Of a stretch of 64,000 nt of DNA, positions 35,669 to 46,938 are shown in pieces; position 1 is the stretch's first letter, and every line of letters begins with the position of its first letter. Position numbers and translations under genes: made by a program. This stretch comes from Labyrinthula sp. Ha. Lineage: Eukaryota; Sar; Bigyra; Labyrinthulida; Labyrinthulaceae. Location: the NCBI GenBank assembly GCA_015227615.1, contig JAALGZ010000028.1, positions 434,001-498,000 on the forward strand, in the 5' to 3' direction. Below the pieces are notes generated by a model, which made no database searches, was not told the DNA's origin, and saw only the letters and a list, made by a program, of their open reading frames with translations.

Positions 35669-37490
35669 ATGCTGGAAGTGTTCAGTAGACTTTTCAGTGG
35701 TCGATTTAAGTGGAAAATTCGTGCTTTTCACTTCTTTCACGAGGTAATATGCTTTGCTAAGTGGGGTTGGAACTGCAAAAGACTCAAGAGATGTAAACTT
35801 AAGTGTAGTTCAGACAAAAATTGCTCGTTTGAAGTTAACATTAAGCTTAATCTTGAAACTTCTAAGTACATTTTCGTCGTAATTAACGAAAATCACTGCA
35901 ATCATGAAGTAAAGGCACTAGGAAAGACAAAAAAATGTGCACAACAGCTTACAAGTGAAGAATTAAAAATGATTAAACGCTTAGCAGTTGCGGACAGTGG
36001 AATTGCAGCGGCAGATGTCGCTCTACATCGCAATTTTCCAGGCTCATTGTTTGACAAAGCACTAGTAAAACGAATTATGAAAAAAGCTAAAGAGGGTGTT
36101 GGCGCTAGCGAAGATTATAAAATTAAAAAGTTAATTGCGTGTGATAAAAGATGCCTAGAACGTGGAGGAAGATTTGATCTGACTTGGGATTATCCCAAGG
36201 AAGGCAAAGCTATTCTAAATAGACTCAGTTTTCAAGAAGACCTACAAAATGAATTAAGAAGAGTGTACGGGGATAGTATCTAAGTGGATACTACCCATGG
36301 AATGAGCAGATATCGATTGGTGGTAATGTTCCCTTGCGGGATCGATTTCTTCCGTAAAACAATAAGTTTCAGGTGCCCAATGATGGAAAGCGAGGCCAGT
36401 AAAGATGTTGTGAAAGGGCTAAAACTTTTGGGTCTTCAGGATGCGATGATCATCATGACCGATGGGAGTAAAGCTCTGGAAGCAGCTGTGGAGGAACTGG
36501 GGGCACCTCATGTTCTTTGCAGGAAACACTATCTTTCCAGCTTGAACTCAGCAACATCTGGCCTAAAAGGGATGAAAAAAATAAAATTTACAAGTAGCTT
36601 GGAAGATGTTCCCACTGGAATCTTTTCAGAAGAAAAAAACTTGATCAGCTCATTGAAAACATGTTAATTGAATATCCTGAAGAACCGCAGCAAGTTGCCC
36701 TAAAAAAAATTCAGGAAAACATAACAAACTGTGTTGGGAAATGACGAGAAAACTTCCAACGTTCTCTCACAGCGCTACTCAGAGGGTTGAATCATTTTAC
36801 TCAGCCATCAAAGTACAAGGAACTTTGATATCCACTATCAAAACCTGGACTCTTGATGAGGTTGTTATATACCACGAGACTACTGTGGATAAGAACCTGA
36901 AGACAACTCTAGAAAAGTTCAAGGATTTGATAAAGAAGGAAATTGTGTTTTCCAAAGAGGCTAATAAGATGTTTTCAGTAGAGTTGAGGTTGATGGGAGT
37001 GTGCTGGATCGTTGAAAAATGGAGTGAGCGTGATTTTGTTGTAGGTGATTCAAAATCCAAGGTGAAGAAGAAGTATATTTTTGAGGTTGTAGAATGAGAT
37101 TGGGTAGAAGCTCCTTCTTTCAGTTACGAGACGAGGACTAATCTTCATTTTCCTTGCAAGCACTAGGCTCGAAACTGTGATCATAAAAGGATCCAATGTT
37201 TTTCCATAGATCACCTAGCTAAAAAGATGGGAGTTCCAGACTCATCTACTTTTTCAAAAGGCTTTGCGGGTGATGATTTAAAAGACTTTTGTGGCTGATG
37301 GGGTTATTAAACTTAAGTATAAGTTTCTTCAACTTGGTCTTGCTCACATCTCAGGTAAACCGGAGGCTAAATATTCATGGCTTATCACTGCATGCAAAGC
37401 ACTCAATGAACAGGCAAAAGGCAGCAACAGCGGCAGGCAGAAAACCTTCGCAACAAGTGTGAGGATGACAGCACCCTTAGAGGAAAATTA
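35669..37490 (+). pseudogene. MULE2 transposase, broken
   Basis: The N-terminal zinc domain (35780-35950) has CKLKCSSDKNCSFEV and a distal NHCNHE, a FAR1/WRKY-like CCHH arrangement. The DDE core shows VDTTHGMSRYRLVV (36280, first Asp), MIIMTDGSKALEAA with LCRKHYLSS (36450-36530, second Asp and the family C-x-x-H), and SATQRVESFYSAIK (36775, Glu). A damaged SWIM-type segment (FPCKH) is near 37155. At least one in-frame stop just before the first Asp, a frameshift near 36660 and further breaks toward the C-terminus. Better preserved than MULE1: all three acidic residues are visible. Confidence 0.8.
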
Positions 37491-37664
37491 GAATGGAAAT
37501 TGTGTAAACATAGATGGGTTTCGGAGGAAAGTGGGATGGGGTTTGAGTCGTCGAAGAAGAGGGTCAAAAGAAGGGGAATTGAGAAAACGTCGCTTCGCCT
37601 ATGGACTTCTCACAGACTACTTTTCTCACAGATGAGTGAGAAAAGTGGTCCACTGTTCAACCCT

Positions 37665-38400
37665 TTACTTTTCTTGAACTGTTTCTTTAAAAATAAATCT
37701 TTGAACAGTTTACTTTTCTTGAACATAAATCTTGATCTTTGAATAGAAATCTTTGAATCCGAACCCCCTCCCCTTTTTTAATATAAAATCCTGGAGATGT
37801 TTTCTTTGTAATATAAAATCTTGAACCTTTTTCTTTTGAAATATAAAATCCTTGAACCTTTTTTCTTTGAAATATAAGTTGAACCCTACCACCCAGCCAT
37901 GTAGAAGAGAACTGAGTTCTCAACCACACTTTCAACCCTATCCCAAAATGAAATTCCTGAACCCATGAATTTATTTTTTAAATTTAATTTGAACTCAAAC
38001 CCCCAACCATGCAAAAGAAATCCCCAGATCTCTAAAGTTTGAATATAAATCTTGAACCTTGAACCTTGAACCTTGAAATTTCCCTAAGAAATATGAGTTG
38101 AACCCAAGCACCCAACCATGCAGAAGAAAACTGAGTTCTCAACCACATTTTCAACCCCATCCCAAACTAAGAAACTTTGAACCTTGTTCTTTTAAAATAT
38201 AAATCCTGAACCTGTTTTCTTTTTAAATATAAAATCCTGAACATTTTCTCTTGAAATATAAAATCTTGAACCTGTTTTTTTTTACTTAAAATCCTGAACA
38301 TTTTCTTTTGAGATATAAAATTTTGAAAATTATTTTTGGAAATATAAATTCTTGAACTTGTTTTCTTGAAATATAAATGTTAAACCCCCTCCCTTTTGCT
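37665..38400. repeat. MULE2 internal minisatellite
   Basis: Degenerate tandem units of about 28-32 bp built from AAATATAAAATCCTTGAACC and TTTTTCTTT. It lies between the transposase and the right terminal repeat. From 38400 to 38750 the sequence is AT-rich with short AATCTTGTA repeats and no gene. Confidence 0.7.
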
Positions 38401-38747
38401 TTTAATAGTCCTGATCCCTGAGCATTGGCTGTAGTTAAAATTGAGTTCTGACCCCTCTGAGCAGCTATGTATCAACAAAAAGATGTACCTTTGTCCTTTA
38501 CTAACTGCTTTCCTGCACTCGTTTTTCTTGAATATATATACCTCTTGTAAAATCTTGTAATATCCATTTTAATTTTGTAAAATTCTGTTCAATCTTGTAA
38601 AATCTTGTTCAATCTTGTATAATCTTGATCAATCTTGCTAATTATGGTGCTTTCTGGGTCCTAGCTTTGTCTTGTCCTGTATTTATCAGGCAATTGTCAT
38701 GATTTCAAATTTTATATCTTGATTTTGTTGGTTAGGTTTTTTGTAAA

Positions 38748-38822
38748 AAATTTTTGGGCAATTGAAAATTCGGCCAATGAAATTTTGGAGTATTTGACTC
38801 CGGAGTCAAAAAAAACAATTCG
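38748..38822 (-). repeat. MULE2 right terminal inverted repeat
   Basis: Read inward: CGAATTGTTTTTTTTGACTC, then the rest of the palindrome TTGACTCCGGAGTCAA, then ATACTCC, CATTGGCC and GCCCAAAAATTTTTT. Inverted match to the left end. Confidence 0.8.
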
Positions 38823-39199
38823 ATTTTTTTTGTTTGTTTTTGTTATTTTAGTACATAAACTAATTGCCCAAAACATTTTTTGTGTGTAAAAGTAATCATT
38901 AAAAAAAACCAACTGGCTGTATCTAGGTCCTTTATGGTGCTTACCGTTAACTATTGGAAATTTAAATATCCCATTTTTGCTTAACGTTATTAACGGTAAG
39001 GTATCCTTAACGGATCGGAAATTAACGGTAAGTAAAAATTCTGATAGCTTTTAGTGTTCCCAAAAATTTTTAGCAATTTAATATTCTGTCCCAAATCATA
39101 TCCTCATAATATATTATATCTGTATTATTTCTATGAAGAAAATAAACTGAAGCAAAAGCTGACTCAAAAGTAGATGCAACATAGAATCAACATCATTTG
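38823..39199. other. array spacer, unit 2, left part
   Basis: Matches 7575-7597 plus 15662-15990 of unit 1, and includes the TTAACGGTAA cluster at 38941-39032. No gene seen. Confidence 0.75.
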
Positions 39200-39636
39200 T
39201 GTTGAAATAAGTTAGTTTTGGTTTGTAAATATACGAGAAAGAGCTGATGTTCTGACCTCTAGTGATTGAAATATAAAGATAGATGTAAGTTGAGTGGGTG
39301 AGGTATATCCGAACCTTTGTTGAGAGCCAAGCGGAGCTCTTATGGGAAAATATAAGCTTGTTTAGACTTAAGAAAAATGGTCGTTATTAGAAATATAAAA
39401 TCGGTGGTAATGTCATATTGGAAGTTAACGGAAGAGAAAAATGTGATGACGTGGTTTGGTGAAATACAGTTTTAGTGATGATCGGGCACGAACTGTAGTT
39501 TGCTGAATATAGTTTTTAAGAAGTTTTTTAAGCCTTAAGTAATCGATAGAAGAAGTTTACAATATTTTTAAGAAACCAAGAAGAAAAGGAAGAAATAATA
39601 TTTAGAAGTGTAAATTGAGAACTAGACGTACTCAAT
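39200..39636 (+). repeat. E3 5' LTR
   Basis: 437 bp, TGTTGAAATA to ACTCAAT. Ends in CAAT, as the E4 LTR does, rather than the usual CA. Contains GATGACGTGG, shared with the solo LTR at 4304. Confidence 0.9.
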
Positions 39637-39666
39637 ATTGGATCCAATATTCGTATAAATAGTACG
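39627..39666. promoter_or_regulatory. nested palindrome across the E3 5' LTR/internal junction
   Basis: AATATTGGATCCAATATT (39634-39651) is a perfect 18-bp palindrome, flanked by the inverted pair CGTACT (39627-39632) and AGTACG (39661-39666). It occupies the primer-site position; no tRNA-type TGG primer site is seen. Confidence 0.75.
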
Positions 39667-39679
39667 AATTATAATAGTT

Positions 39680-41040
39680 ATGGAAAAAGTGAATAAAAAC
39701 AGAAGTGAGCCTGCGGTTCTAAGATCGGAGGGTGGTAGGAAATCAGGAGGAAGGGTGGTTGCAGAAATCAGTTCCAGGAACATTATCACCCGAGATACAG
39801 AAACTCCTCAGGAGTTGAATCAGGTTGCGGTTGAGGAAAATAGCAGTCAAGGAGACTTGCGAGACACTAGTGAAGTGTACAGGAGCGTGTCTGATCCAGG
39901 AGAAAACATTACAACCCCGGATCACGTAGTAGTAACACGTGAAAGTTGGGAGCAGCTTCTGCAAAATTATGAGACTCTACAACTTCAAATGAGCACCTTA
40001 CTCCAACAAGTAAAGGCAAACATATCAACGGGAAGCAATAAGAGAGTTAAAAAGGATCTGTTCAGGATCAAAGATAAGAGGAAAAATATGTCGGATGTCG
40101 AGGACTCGAATTCTGAGAGTAGTAATCTTTCGACATCTTCATCGAGTTCGGCTGAGTCAGATGACGATGCTGGAAATAGTAGAGGTTTGAGAGAAAGTGA
40201 GAGAAAGAGGGCGAGAGAGGAGAAATATAAGGGGAAGCTAATATTGCGAACCCTGGAGCCTAGTAAGGTGGCATCATTTCTAGAGGAATTTCAGGTGTAT
40301 GAGACCAATGTGGTCAGAGGGAGGTTGAAGCTGCCTAATGCTGATATTTCTTTAAGTTTGAGCAATCAGGTGCAGGTGATGTTGCAAGATGAGGGAGTAA
40401 GTGTGATGAGAAGGAGGTCTGTAATGAAGTACCTCAATAACATCAATCGGCTACAAAATAAAGGAAAAGAAAAAATACTAATGAGAAAGGTAGAGAACTT
40501 GATGTGGTCTAGTGAGGGCACACCTATGAAGTCCATGACTCATTTTTTAAAACAAGTTACATATATGGTAAGAGGAATTAAGTGGGAGACCAAGTCGATG
40601 AAGAGGGAGTTTTGCTTGAAGGTGATCAAGAAATTGCCTTTAGAGTTTGGATCAGGGAACGCAAAAGAAACCCAGTCGATAAAGAAGTGGAAGACAGTGG
40701 GAAAATTAAGGAGAGATTTGAATGAGGTGGCCATGATAATATCGGAATGGGATCTTCAGAGTCCAGCTTTAAAACTTTTGACTAATGATCCCCTAAAGAA
40801 TAAAAATAAAGTAAGTGTGAAGTCGGATCCAGCTTCGAAGCAGCGTCCAAAAAACCCTCGAGGGGAGTCAAACCCCTCAGAAGGGGTAAGAAAGACGACT
40901 CTAGAGGATGGATCACTAAAACACTTCCTACCAAAGAGCTGGTCTAAGGAAAAAAGGAAGCAGTATGGCATGGATCATAACCTGTGCCTCTTCTGTTACA
41001 CCAGTAATCATCGATTTGATGATTGTAAGTTGGTTAAACA
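39680..41040 (+). pseudogene. E3 Gag region
   Basis: Charged N-terminus with a Ser-rich stretch, a helical capsid-like body, and a CCHC-type zinc knuckle CLFCYTSNHRFDDC near 40985. An acidic linker leads straight into RT without a protease. Confidence 0.75.
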
Positions 41041-41499
41041 GAGGGATGCTAAGAAGGAGAAGACGGTAAACGAAATTGAAAAAGAGGAGAGGAGTAATGA
41101 AAAGTTGGAGGCGGAAGAAAGCAGTTCGGAGGATGAGGAGTCGGTATTTGTAGGAGCGGTCGAAGTATTGGATGTTGAAGAAAATTATGGAGATGAACCG
41201 GAGGACTTCATGGTGGGGTCTCTAGATCCAGTTGACTTAGGAGAAATATTAATTGAGGATGAATTTGAAGTCGGAGGAGATGTAGGGAAGCCACATGTAA
41301 CCAATAAGAAAGTGCAGGCGTACCTAAGAAATAAAGTTAAAGAAAAAGTTTTAGTAGGAGTGGAAGAAGGAACCATAACTTCTATTCAAGCACAAGAGCT
41401 GGAGTCCATTTTATTAGGTCATCTTGAAGCTTTTGGATCAAAAATTGCTAAATGCGACTTCAATAATCTTACTCCTATGAAAATTGAGCTACGTGAAGG

Positions 41500-42880
41500 A
41501 GTCGCAGAATATGTAAGTAAACCTTACCCAATGTCCAAAGTCAGCATGGAGGCCCTAAAGAAAAAATTAAGAGAATTAGAAGACATGGGGATGATTAGGA
41601 GAGAGCCAAACCCTTTCTTCTCTTCACCTGTAATTATGGTCCCGAAGCCAGGAAAAAGGGATGAATATAGGATGGTAGTTGATCTTCGTAGGTGTAACAG
41701 ATCTGTTAGACCTACCGGAGCAGGATTGCCGGACTTGGAAACTCAGTTGGCTTGGTTTAAGGGTACCTAGAGATACTTCGGGGGTTTTGATAGATTAAGT
41801 GAATTCGATTATTTGAGGGTGGAAGATGGAGCTCAGAAATATTTGGGGACGGTGACGCCGTGGGGTTGCTCTACTATGTTGATGACCCCCAGGGATATAT
41901 CAATACTCCCCAGATATACCACGAAAGACTGATCAACGAAGTCCTAGGTGGTGTAAATGATAATAGTTTGTTCGGTAATGGAGTTCTGCAGTGGATTGAT
42001 AATTCACTGATTTATGCTTCATCCTGGAAAGAATATAAGGATATTCTTTCCCAGTTTTTAACCCAGTACATAAAGGTGAATTTTCGTTTGAATCTGAATA
42101 AGTGTGATTTGATCAAAAGTAGGGTGGGATGGTGTGGGAGAATCTTGGAAAACGGGAGATGGAGATATGATGAGAAATATTTTTTGAAGTTGGAAGATAT
42201 GGGGGAGGTGAGGAAGATGGGTCAGTTGGAGGATTTGGTCTATGTAAGCACATGGCTAGCTTCCAGCGTACCAGATTTAGCAAGGAAACGTCACTACCTT
42301 AGTAAGAGAATGAATGAGCTTGAACGGGATCTAAAAATAAAATATAAAAAGAAGCTAAATAAGCATCAACGAAGAGCTTCATCGGTGGAAGAGTGATATA
42401 GCGAAGAGGACCAGAACGAGGTTCGCAAATTCTTGAAGTCTATATCTTCCAGTGCAGCCAGCAGTTTAAAGTTGTACCAGCTTGATAGGAGGGTAGCCGT
42501 ATTCACGGATGCAAGTTTTCAGTTCTGGTCAGGGGTGCTTGGACTGTGGAATGATGACGGGTGGTTGCCTATTTGTTTCTGAAGTGGAGAGTTTGTGGGA
42601 AGTAGTATTCATTGGAGCATGACCGTTAAGGATATCTATCCCATTATTAAGTTAATGAAAAGATATAGATTCATCTTGTACGATCACCAAACACCCATAG
42701 AACTCTATACAGATCACAAAAACTTGATATACTTAATGACACCAAAAAAAACATGAAAGCTGCTGCGTTTGGGCGGGTTCAGAGATGGATACTCACCATC
42801 CAAGAATTCGTCACGGTGTTTCATCATCTTCCAGGAGAGACTAATGTTCTGGCGGATCTGTTGACGAGGTGGGGGAATGA
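41500..42880 (+). pseudogene. E3 reverse transcriptase and RNase H region
   Basis: RT fingers with LEDMGMIRREPNPFFSSPVI, YRMVVDLRRCNR and the catalytic-loop segment VLQWIDNSLIYASS; RNase H from about 42470 with FTDASFQFWSG, YTDHKNL and HHLPGETNVLADLLTRW. Clear Ty3-type order. Confidence 0.88.
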
Positions 42881-43239
42881 GGAGTCAGAGGACACGTTAA
42901 ACTTGAAGGCTATGCTGGTAGATAACAATGGGGATATGGGTTGGAGAATTAGATGGAAAGGGATAACATTCTTTGCAAATAGTGGAGACGTTGATGTTGA
43001 AAAGATGGAGATTGCTAATATGATTGATGGACCCGAAAGTGAAGAGGTATTGGAAGTAGAAGTAAATAAGGGCTATAGTTGGAGGTTTGATCCAGAAGTA
43101 GTAAAGTTTGTGGAAAATAGAGTTGCTGTTCATTTCCCTAAAAGAAAGCAGGAAATGAAGATTTTTACAATTCCAGAGATAGTGAAAGTCCAAGAAGCAT
43201 GTGAATTAAACTTGAAGGATTTGGATGCATCTCAAAATG

Positions 43240-44610
43240 AATCAGGGGCCTGGATCAATAAGCAAGGAAAAATAATTATACCTGGAGAGTTGATTGAACA
43301 ATTCATCGTTACTGCTCATAATGCTTCAGGACATGGCAGTGTGGATGAAGTTATGCGTATTTTAGATCCTTTTTTTTTCGTCAGTATACCTAGGAATAAA
43401 TAAAAAATCTTAGTACAAAATCTAAAGAAATGGTGCTTGCATTGTGATAAAGATATAAAAATGATCCGTAGACCTTTGGGGGAAATATATCATCCTATAA
43501 AAGGAGAGGTGGTGCTACATCTAGATTTTTTGAAGGTAAAGGAATCGTACATCTTGGTTATATTGGAAGATGTGTCAAGAAAAGTGTTGTTGATTGAAGA
43601 TCCCAGTCCATGCGCAGCTGTAGTTGTAAGGGCGTTGGTAATGTGGAGGGGATTAATAGGATTGCCACCCACATTCACTTTGGTATCGGACAATGGTTCT
43701 CATTTTAACAACGAAGTGTTAAAAACCTTTGAGTCACGATTTCCAGCTGAACATAAACTTTCAATAGTATATAGCCCTTGGAGTAACGGATCAATCGAAG
43801 CAATGAATAGGTTTGTTCTCCGAGTTCTTCGCCAGCTGTATAGTTGCTACATGATTGAAAAGGAAAAGTGGAGTGAATTATTACCCCAAGTGATGAATGT
43901 CATAAATAACAGCCGTTCGCGTCATGGGTATTCTCCAAATGAGCTAACCAAATATTTATCTACTGCAAGAGGGTTGAATAAAATAGTAGAAACTGATAAA
44001 ACAAGCATCTTGCTAATAGTGACTCAGGGGAAACTTAGAGAATGTAAGGATTCTGGGAAGTTCAAGTCAGCTGTAGAAAAGTTGATGTAAATAATTTTGA
44101 ATAGGAGAAATATAGTAGAGCCTATCATTAAAGAAAGCAGAGACAGGTCAAGAAGATATATCAATGCTAAATTCAGATCATCGAGTGTAAATTTTGCAGC
44201 TGGAGATTTTGTATTGATATCTAGAGTAGGTACACCGTGGTTAAATGATAAAATAAGTTTAAGATGGATTGGACCATATATAGTAGTAGCGGTTGAAGGT
44301 GAACATTGTTATAGGATGAAATCCGTTGGAGGTAAGGAGCAAGTAGTTCATTCGCAACGAATGGCTCTGTATCAGTCAAAATCTGAAGACTTTAAGGTAA
44401 CCTCAGAAATAAAACATAGTTTTTATTATAATCAGGGACCTTATTATGTGAAAAAGCTGCTAGATTTGAGAAACACAATAGATGGATTTGAGGTGTTGAT
44501 TTGGTGGCAAGGATTTTCAAAAAGTGATTCAAATTGGCAATGCATGCGTAGACTCTACGAGGATGTGCCCCAATTGGTGAAAGAGTTTGTAAGGAAAAAT
44601 AAAGATGATA
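43240..44610 (+). pseudogene. E3 integrase and chromodomain region
   Basis: HHCC zinc segment (TAHNASGHGSVDE and WCLHCDKD), core with LVSDNGSHFNNEVLK and YSPWSNGSIEAMNR, then the SH3-like end (ISLRWIGPYIVVAVEGEHCY). A chromodomain follows at 44430-44600: YYVKKLLDLRNTIDGFEVLI, WWQGFSKSDSNW and a C-terminal helix. Confidence 0.85.
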
Positions 44611-44799
44611 CCGTAGATTTTGAGAATGCTCATAAATTGATCAGAGAATGGGAAAGAAGTAAAGGTAGTAAAGAAGTAAATATGATTGCAGAAAGTGTAA
44701 ATAATGTACCTAAAAATATCTGGCTGAAAGAAAGGATAAAAATAATTAAATATCCAAGTAGAATAACATCGATGTCGGAAGGGGTGTCAGAAGGTTTAA

Positions 44800-44980
44800 G
44801 TAGATCTAAAGGTTGGTCGTTAGCAGAAAAGATAGTATTTGAAAAGTTGAGTTTGAAATTTGGAATAGGAAATTGGAAAGAAATATGCTCACTAAGTTGC
44901 CTTCCTGGGAAAAGTAAGTCTCAAATGGTAACTCAATTGCAGGCATCGTTAGGTAGTCAATCGATCGGGGTATATAGAAT
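44800..44980 (+). pseudogene. E3 SANT/Myb-like region
   Basis: KGWSLAEKIVFEKLSLKFG, GNWKEICSLSCLPGK and SQMVTQLQASLGSQ follow the three-helix SANT/Myb pattern with the spaced tryptophans. A DNA- or histone-tail-binding role is inferred from the fold only. Confidence 0.65.
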
Positions 44981-45217
44981 ATTGAAAGTAAAGTTTGAGA
45001 AGATCAAAGAATATAATGATAGTTTGAAGAATGTTTATAGACGTAATGGAATTATTGTGCGAACTGGAAAAGAGATATCAACATCTGAATTAAATAAGGA
45101 AAAAGAATTTTATAAGGAAAATTTTGAGGTGCAAAGTAATAGAAATCATATTGAAATTCCAGTTTTGAATGTAGCAGATGTAAACAATCCACGTATTAAT
45201 CTTCAGGATATAAAAAG

Positions 45218-45650
45218 ATGATAAACTTTATAAAGAATTTCAAAATAGAAAAGGAGTTTAAAGAATCGGTGAATCATATTGAAGATAATGCAGTAGAAGT
45301 AACTTGGCCAAAGGATAGTTTTAGATCAAAAATCGGGAATAAGTGGTATAAGGTGTTGCTTGACAGCGGAGCGGGGATCAGCTGTATAAGAATTAATGTG
45401 ATATCTTCATCTGAATTGCAAGTTAAGGGGGAAGAGTTGGTAAAGTTAAGTAATGTATACAGTGTAAGTGGGAGAAAATTAGAAATAATGGGGTATGTTT
45501 GGATGGAGATTAAATTGATACATCCTAGGGTAAAACTGAACTTGGGAAAGGTGTGTTTATATGTGCTAAAGAGATCAATGAATAAAATAATAATAGGAGA
45601 GAAAGTTTTGAAAAAATATAAATTGAGACCGGTAGATATATTGATGGGGA
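45218..45650 (+). pseudogene. E3 aspartic protease in a C-terminal position
   Basis: Signature KVLLDSGAGISCIRI near 45355, then the hydrophobic strand and NKIIIGEKVLKKYKLRP (about 45590), the usual end of Ty3 proteases. It sits after the integrase, chromodomain and SANT domains and in one frame with the methyltransferase. Its start overlaps the end of the preceding frame by a few bases, suggesting that the arrangement is original rather than an accident of decay. Confidence 0.8.
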
Positions 45651-45959
45651 GAAGTAGTAAAGTTGATTTTGAAGTAAATGCTCTTGAGAATGATTTGAGA
45701 GATAAATGTTTGAAAGAGTGGGAGGATTTGTATAAGAATGAATTAAATAAAAAGGAAGAAAGAAAAAAGTATAGAAGATCGTTTTCGGAATATTTGAAGA
45801 ATAATAATAATTGCTTTGATGGAGTTCGAGTAGGTGAAATTAGGGATAATTTGTATAAGTTGGATGATTTTGAAAAGGTGGGAGAACAGTGTTTTGTTGT
45901 TTGGAAGCAACCTGAAAGAAGTAGATATATGGTTTCGGATGTGTTGAAGTTGAATTTGA

Positions 45960-46480
45960 AGGTAGTAGGTGAATATGATATTGTTTTACTTGATCCTGCT
46001 TGGGATGATGGAGTGTCGTCTAATCCAACAAGGGGGTTGTCAATAACTTATCCAACAATTAAAGTAGACCAAGTGAAGCAGATCCCCGTTAATAAGCTCT
46101 GTCCTGTTGTAGTTGTAGCTTTGTGGGTGACAAATTTGAAGTTGCAGGAGGGAATCGATATTTTGAAAATTTGGGGATGTCGTTTAGTTGAAGTAGTGGT
46201 ATGGGTAAAAAAGACCAGTAGCGGAAAACTTTGGCACTCACACGGACAGTTCTTGCGGCATAATAAAGAGATATTGCTGTTGTCAGTCAAGGGAAAATCC
46301 TTTTTATCTAAATCAAGAAGTGGAGATGTAATAATGAGTAAAGTTCGTCAACAAAGTAGGAAGCCAGATGAGGTTTATCAACTGCTTGAAAGACTAAATC
46401 CTGGCGCTAAATATTTGGAATTATTTGGGAGAAGATGGAATTGTCGTGAGGATTGGTGTACTATCGGTTTAGATGGAGCA
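45960..46480 (+). pseudogene. E3 MT-A70-type adenine methyltransferase region
   Basis: The clearest of the four: YDIVLLDPAWDDGVSSNPTR, YPTIKVDQVKQIPVNKL, VVALWVTNLKLQEG, WVKKTSSGKL, LRHNKEILLLSVKGK, then RQQSRKPDEVYQLLERL and KYLELFGRRWNCREDW. The last two are the SAM-pocket landmarks of MT-A70 (R-x-x-S-x-K-P-D and L-E-L-F-x-R). Full domain length for the family. Confidence 0.92.
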
Positions 46481-46501
46481 TCGAGCTTATAAAGAAAGCA
46501 G

Positions 46502-46938
46502 TGTTGAAATAAGTTAGTTTTGTTTTGTAAATATACGAGAAAGAGCTGATGTTCTGACATCTAGTGATTGAAATATAAAGATAGATGTAAGTTGAGTGGA
46601 TGAGATATATTCGAACCTTTGTTGAGAGCCAAGTGGAGCTCTTATGGGAAAATATAAGCTTGTTTAGACTTAAGAGAAATGGTCGTTATTAGAAATATAA
46701 AATCGGTGGTAATATCATATTGGAAGTTAACGGAAGAGAAAAATGTGATGACGTGGTTTGGTGGAATACAGTTTCAGTGATGATCGAACACGAACTGTAG
46801 TTTGCTGAATATAGTTTTTAATAAGTTTTTTAAGCCTTAAGTAATCGATAGAAGAAGTTTACAATAGTTTTAAGAAACCAAGAAGAAAAGGAGAAAATAA
46901 AAATTATAAGTTTAAATTGAGAACTAGACGTACTCAAT
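46502..46938 (+). repeat. E3 3' LTR
   Basis: 437 bp, TGTTGAAATA to ACTCAAT, followed by the ATTTG target duplication at 46939-46943. Confidence 0.9.

Larger units (their letters stand above)
35346..38822 (+). mobile_element. MULE2, Mutator-like DNA transposon
   Basis: Inverted terminal repeats of about 75 bp at 35346-35420 and 38748-38822 enclose a broken MULE transposase and a TTGAACC-rich minisatellite. Target duplication in the poly-T/G tract is probably 9 bp (ATTTTTGTT at the left, ATTTTTTTT at the right), blurred by the simple sequence. Copy A of the array (7562-7592) shows the empty site. It is inserted in the 5' flank of Roco copy B, pointing away from it. Confidence 0.88.
39200..46938 (+). 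mobile_element. E3, Ty3-like LTR retrotransposon with chromodomain, SANT/Myb, relocated protease and MT-A70
   Basis: Full-length fossil: two 437-bp LTRs (39200-39636, 46502-46938) and a 5-bp target duplication ATTTG (39195-39199, 46939-46943); the empty site is in unit 1 at about 16010. Parts in order: Gag with a zinc knuckle, RT, RNase H, integrase, chromodomain, SANT/Myb-like domain, aspartic protease, MT-A70 methyltransferase. There is no protease between Gag and RT. A purine-rich stretch (AAAGAAAGCAG) precedes the 3' LTR. Broken, with about five interruptions; it looks the best preserved of the four. By eye the LTRs differ at about 20 sites, so it is younger than E1 and E2. Confidence 0.94.
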
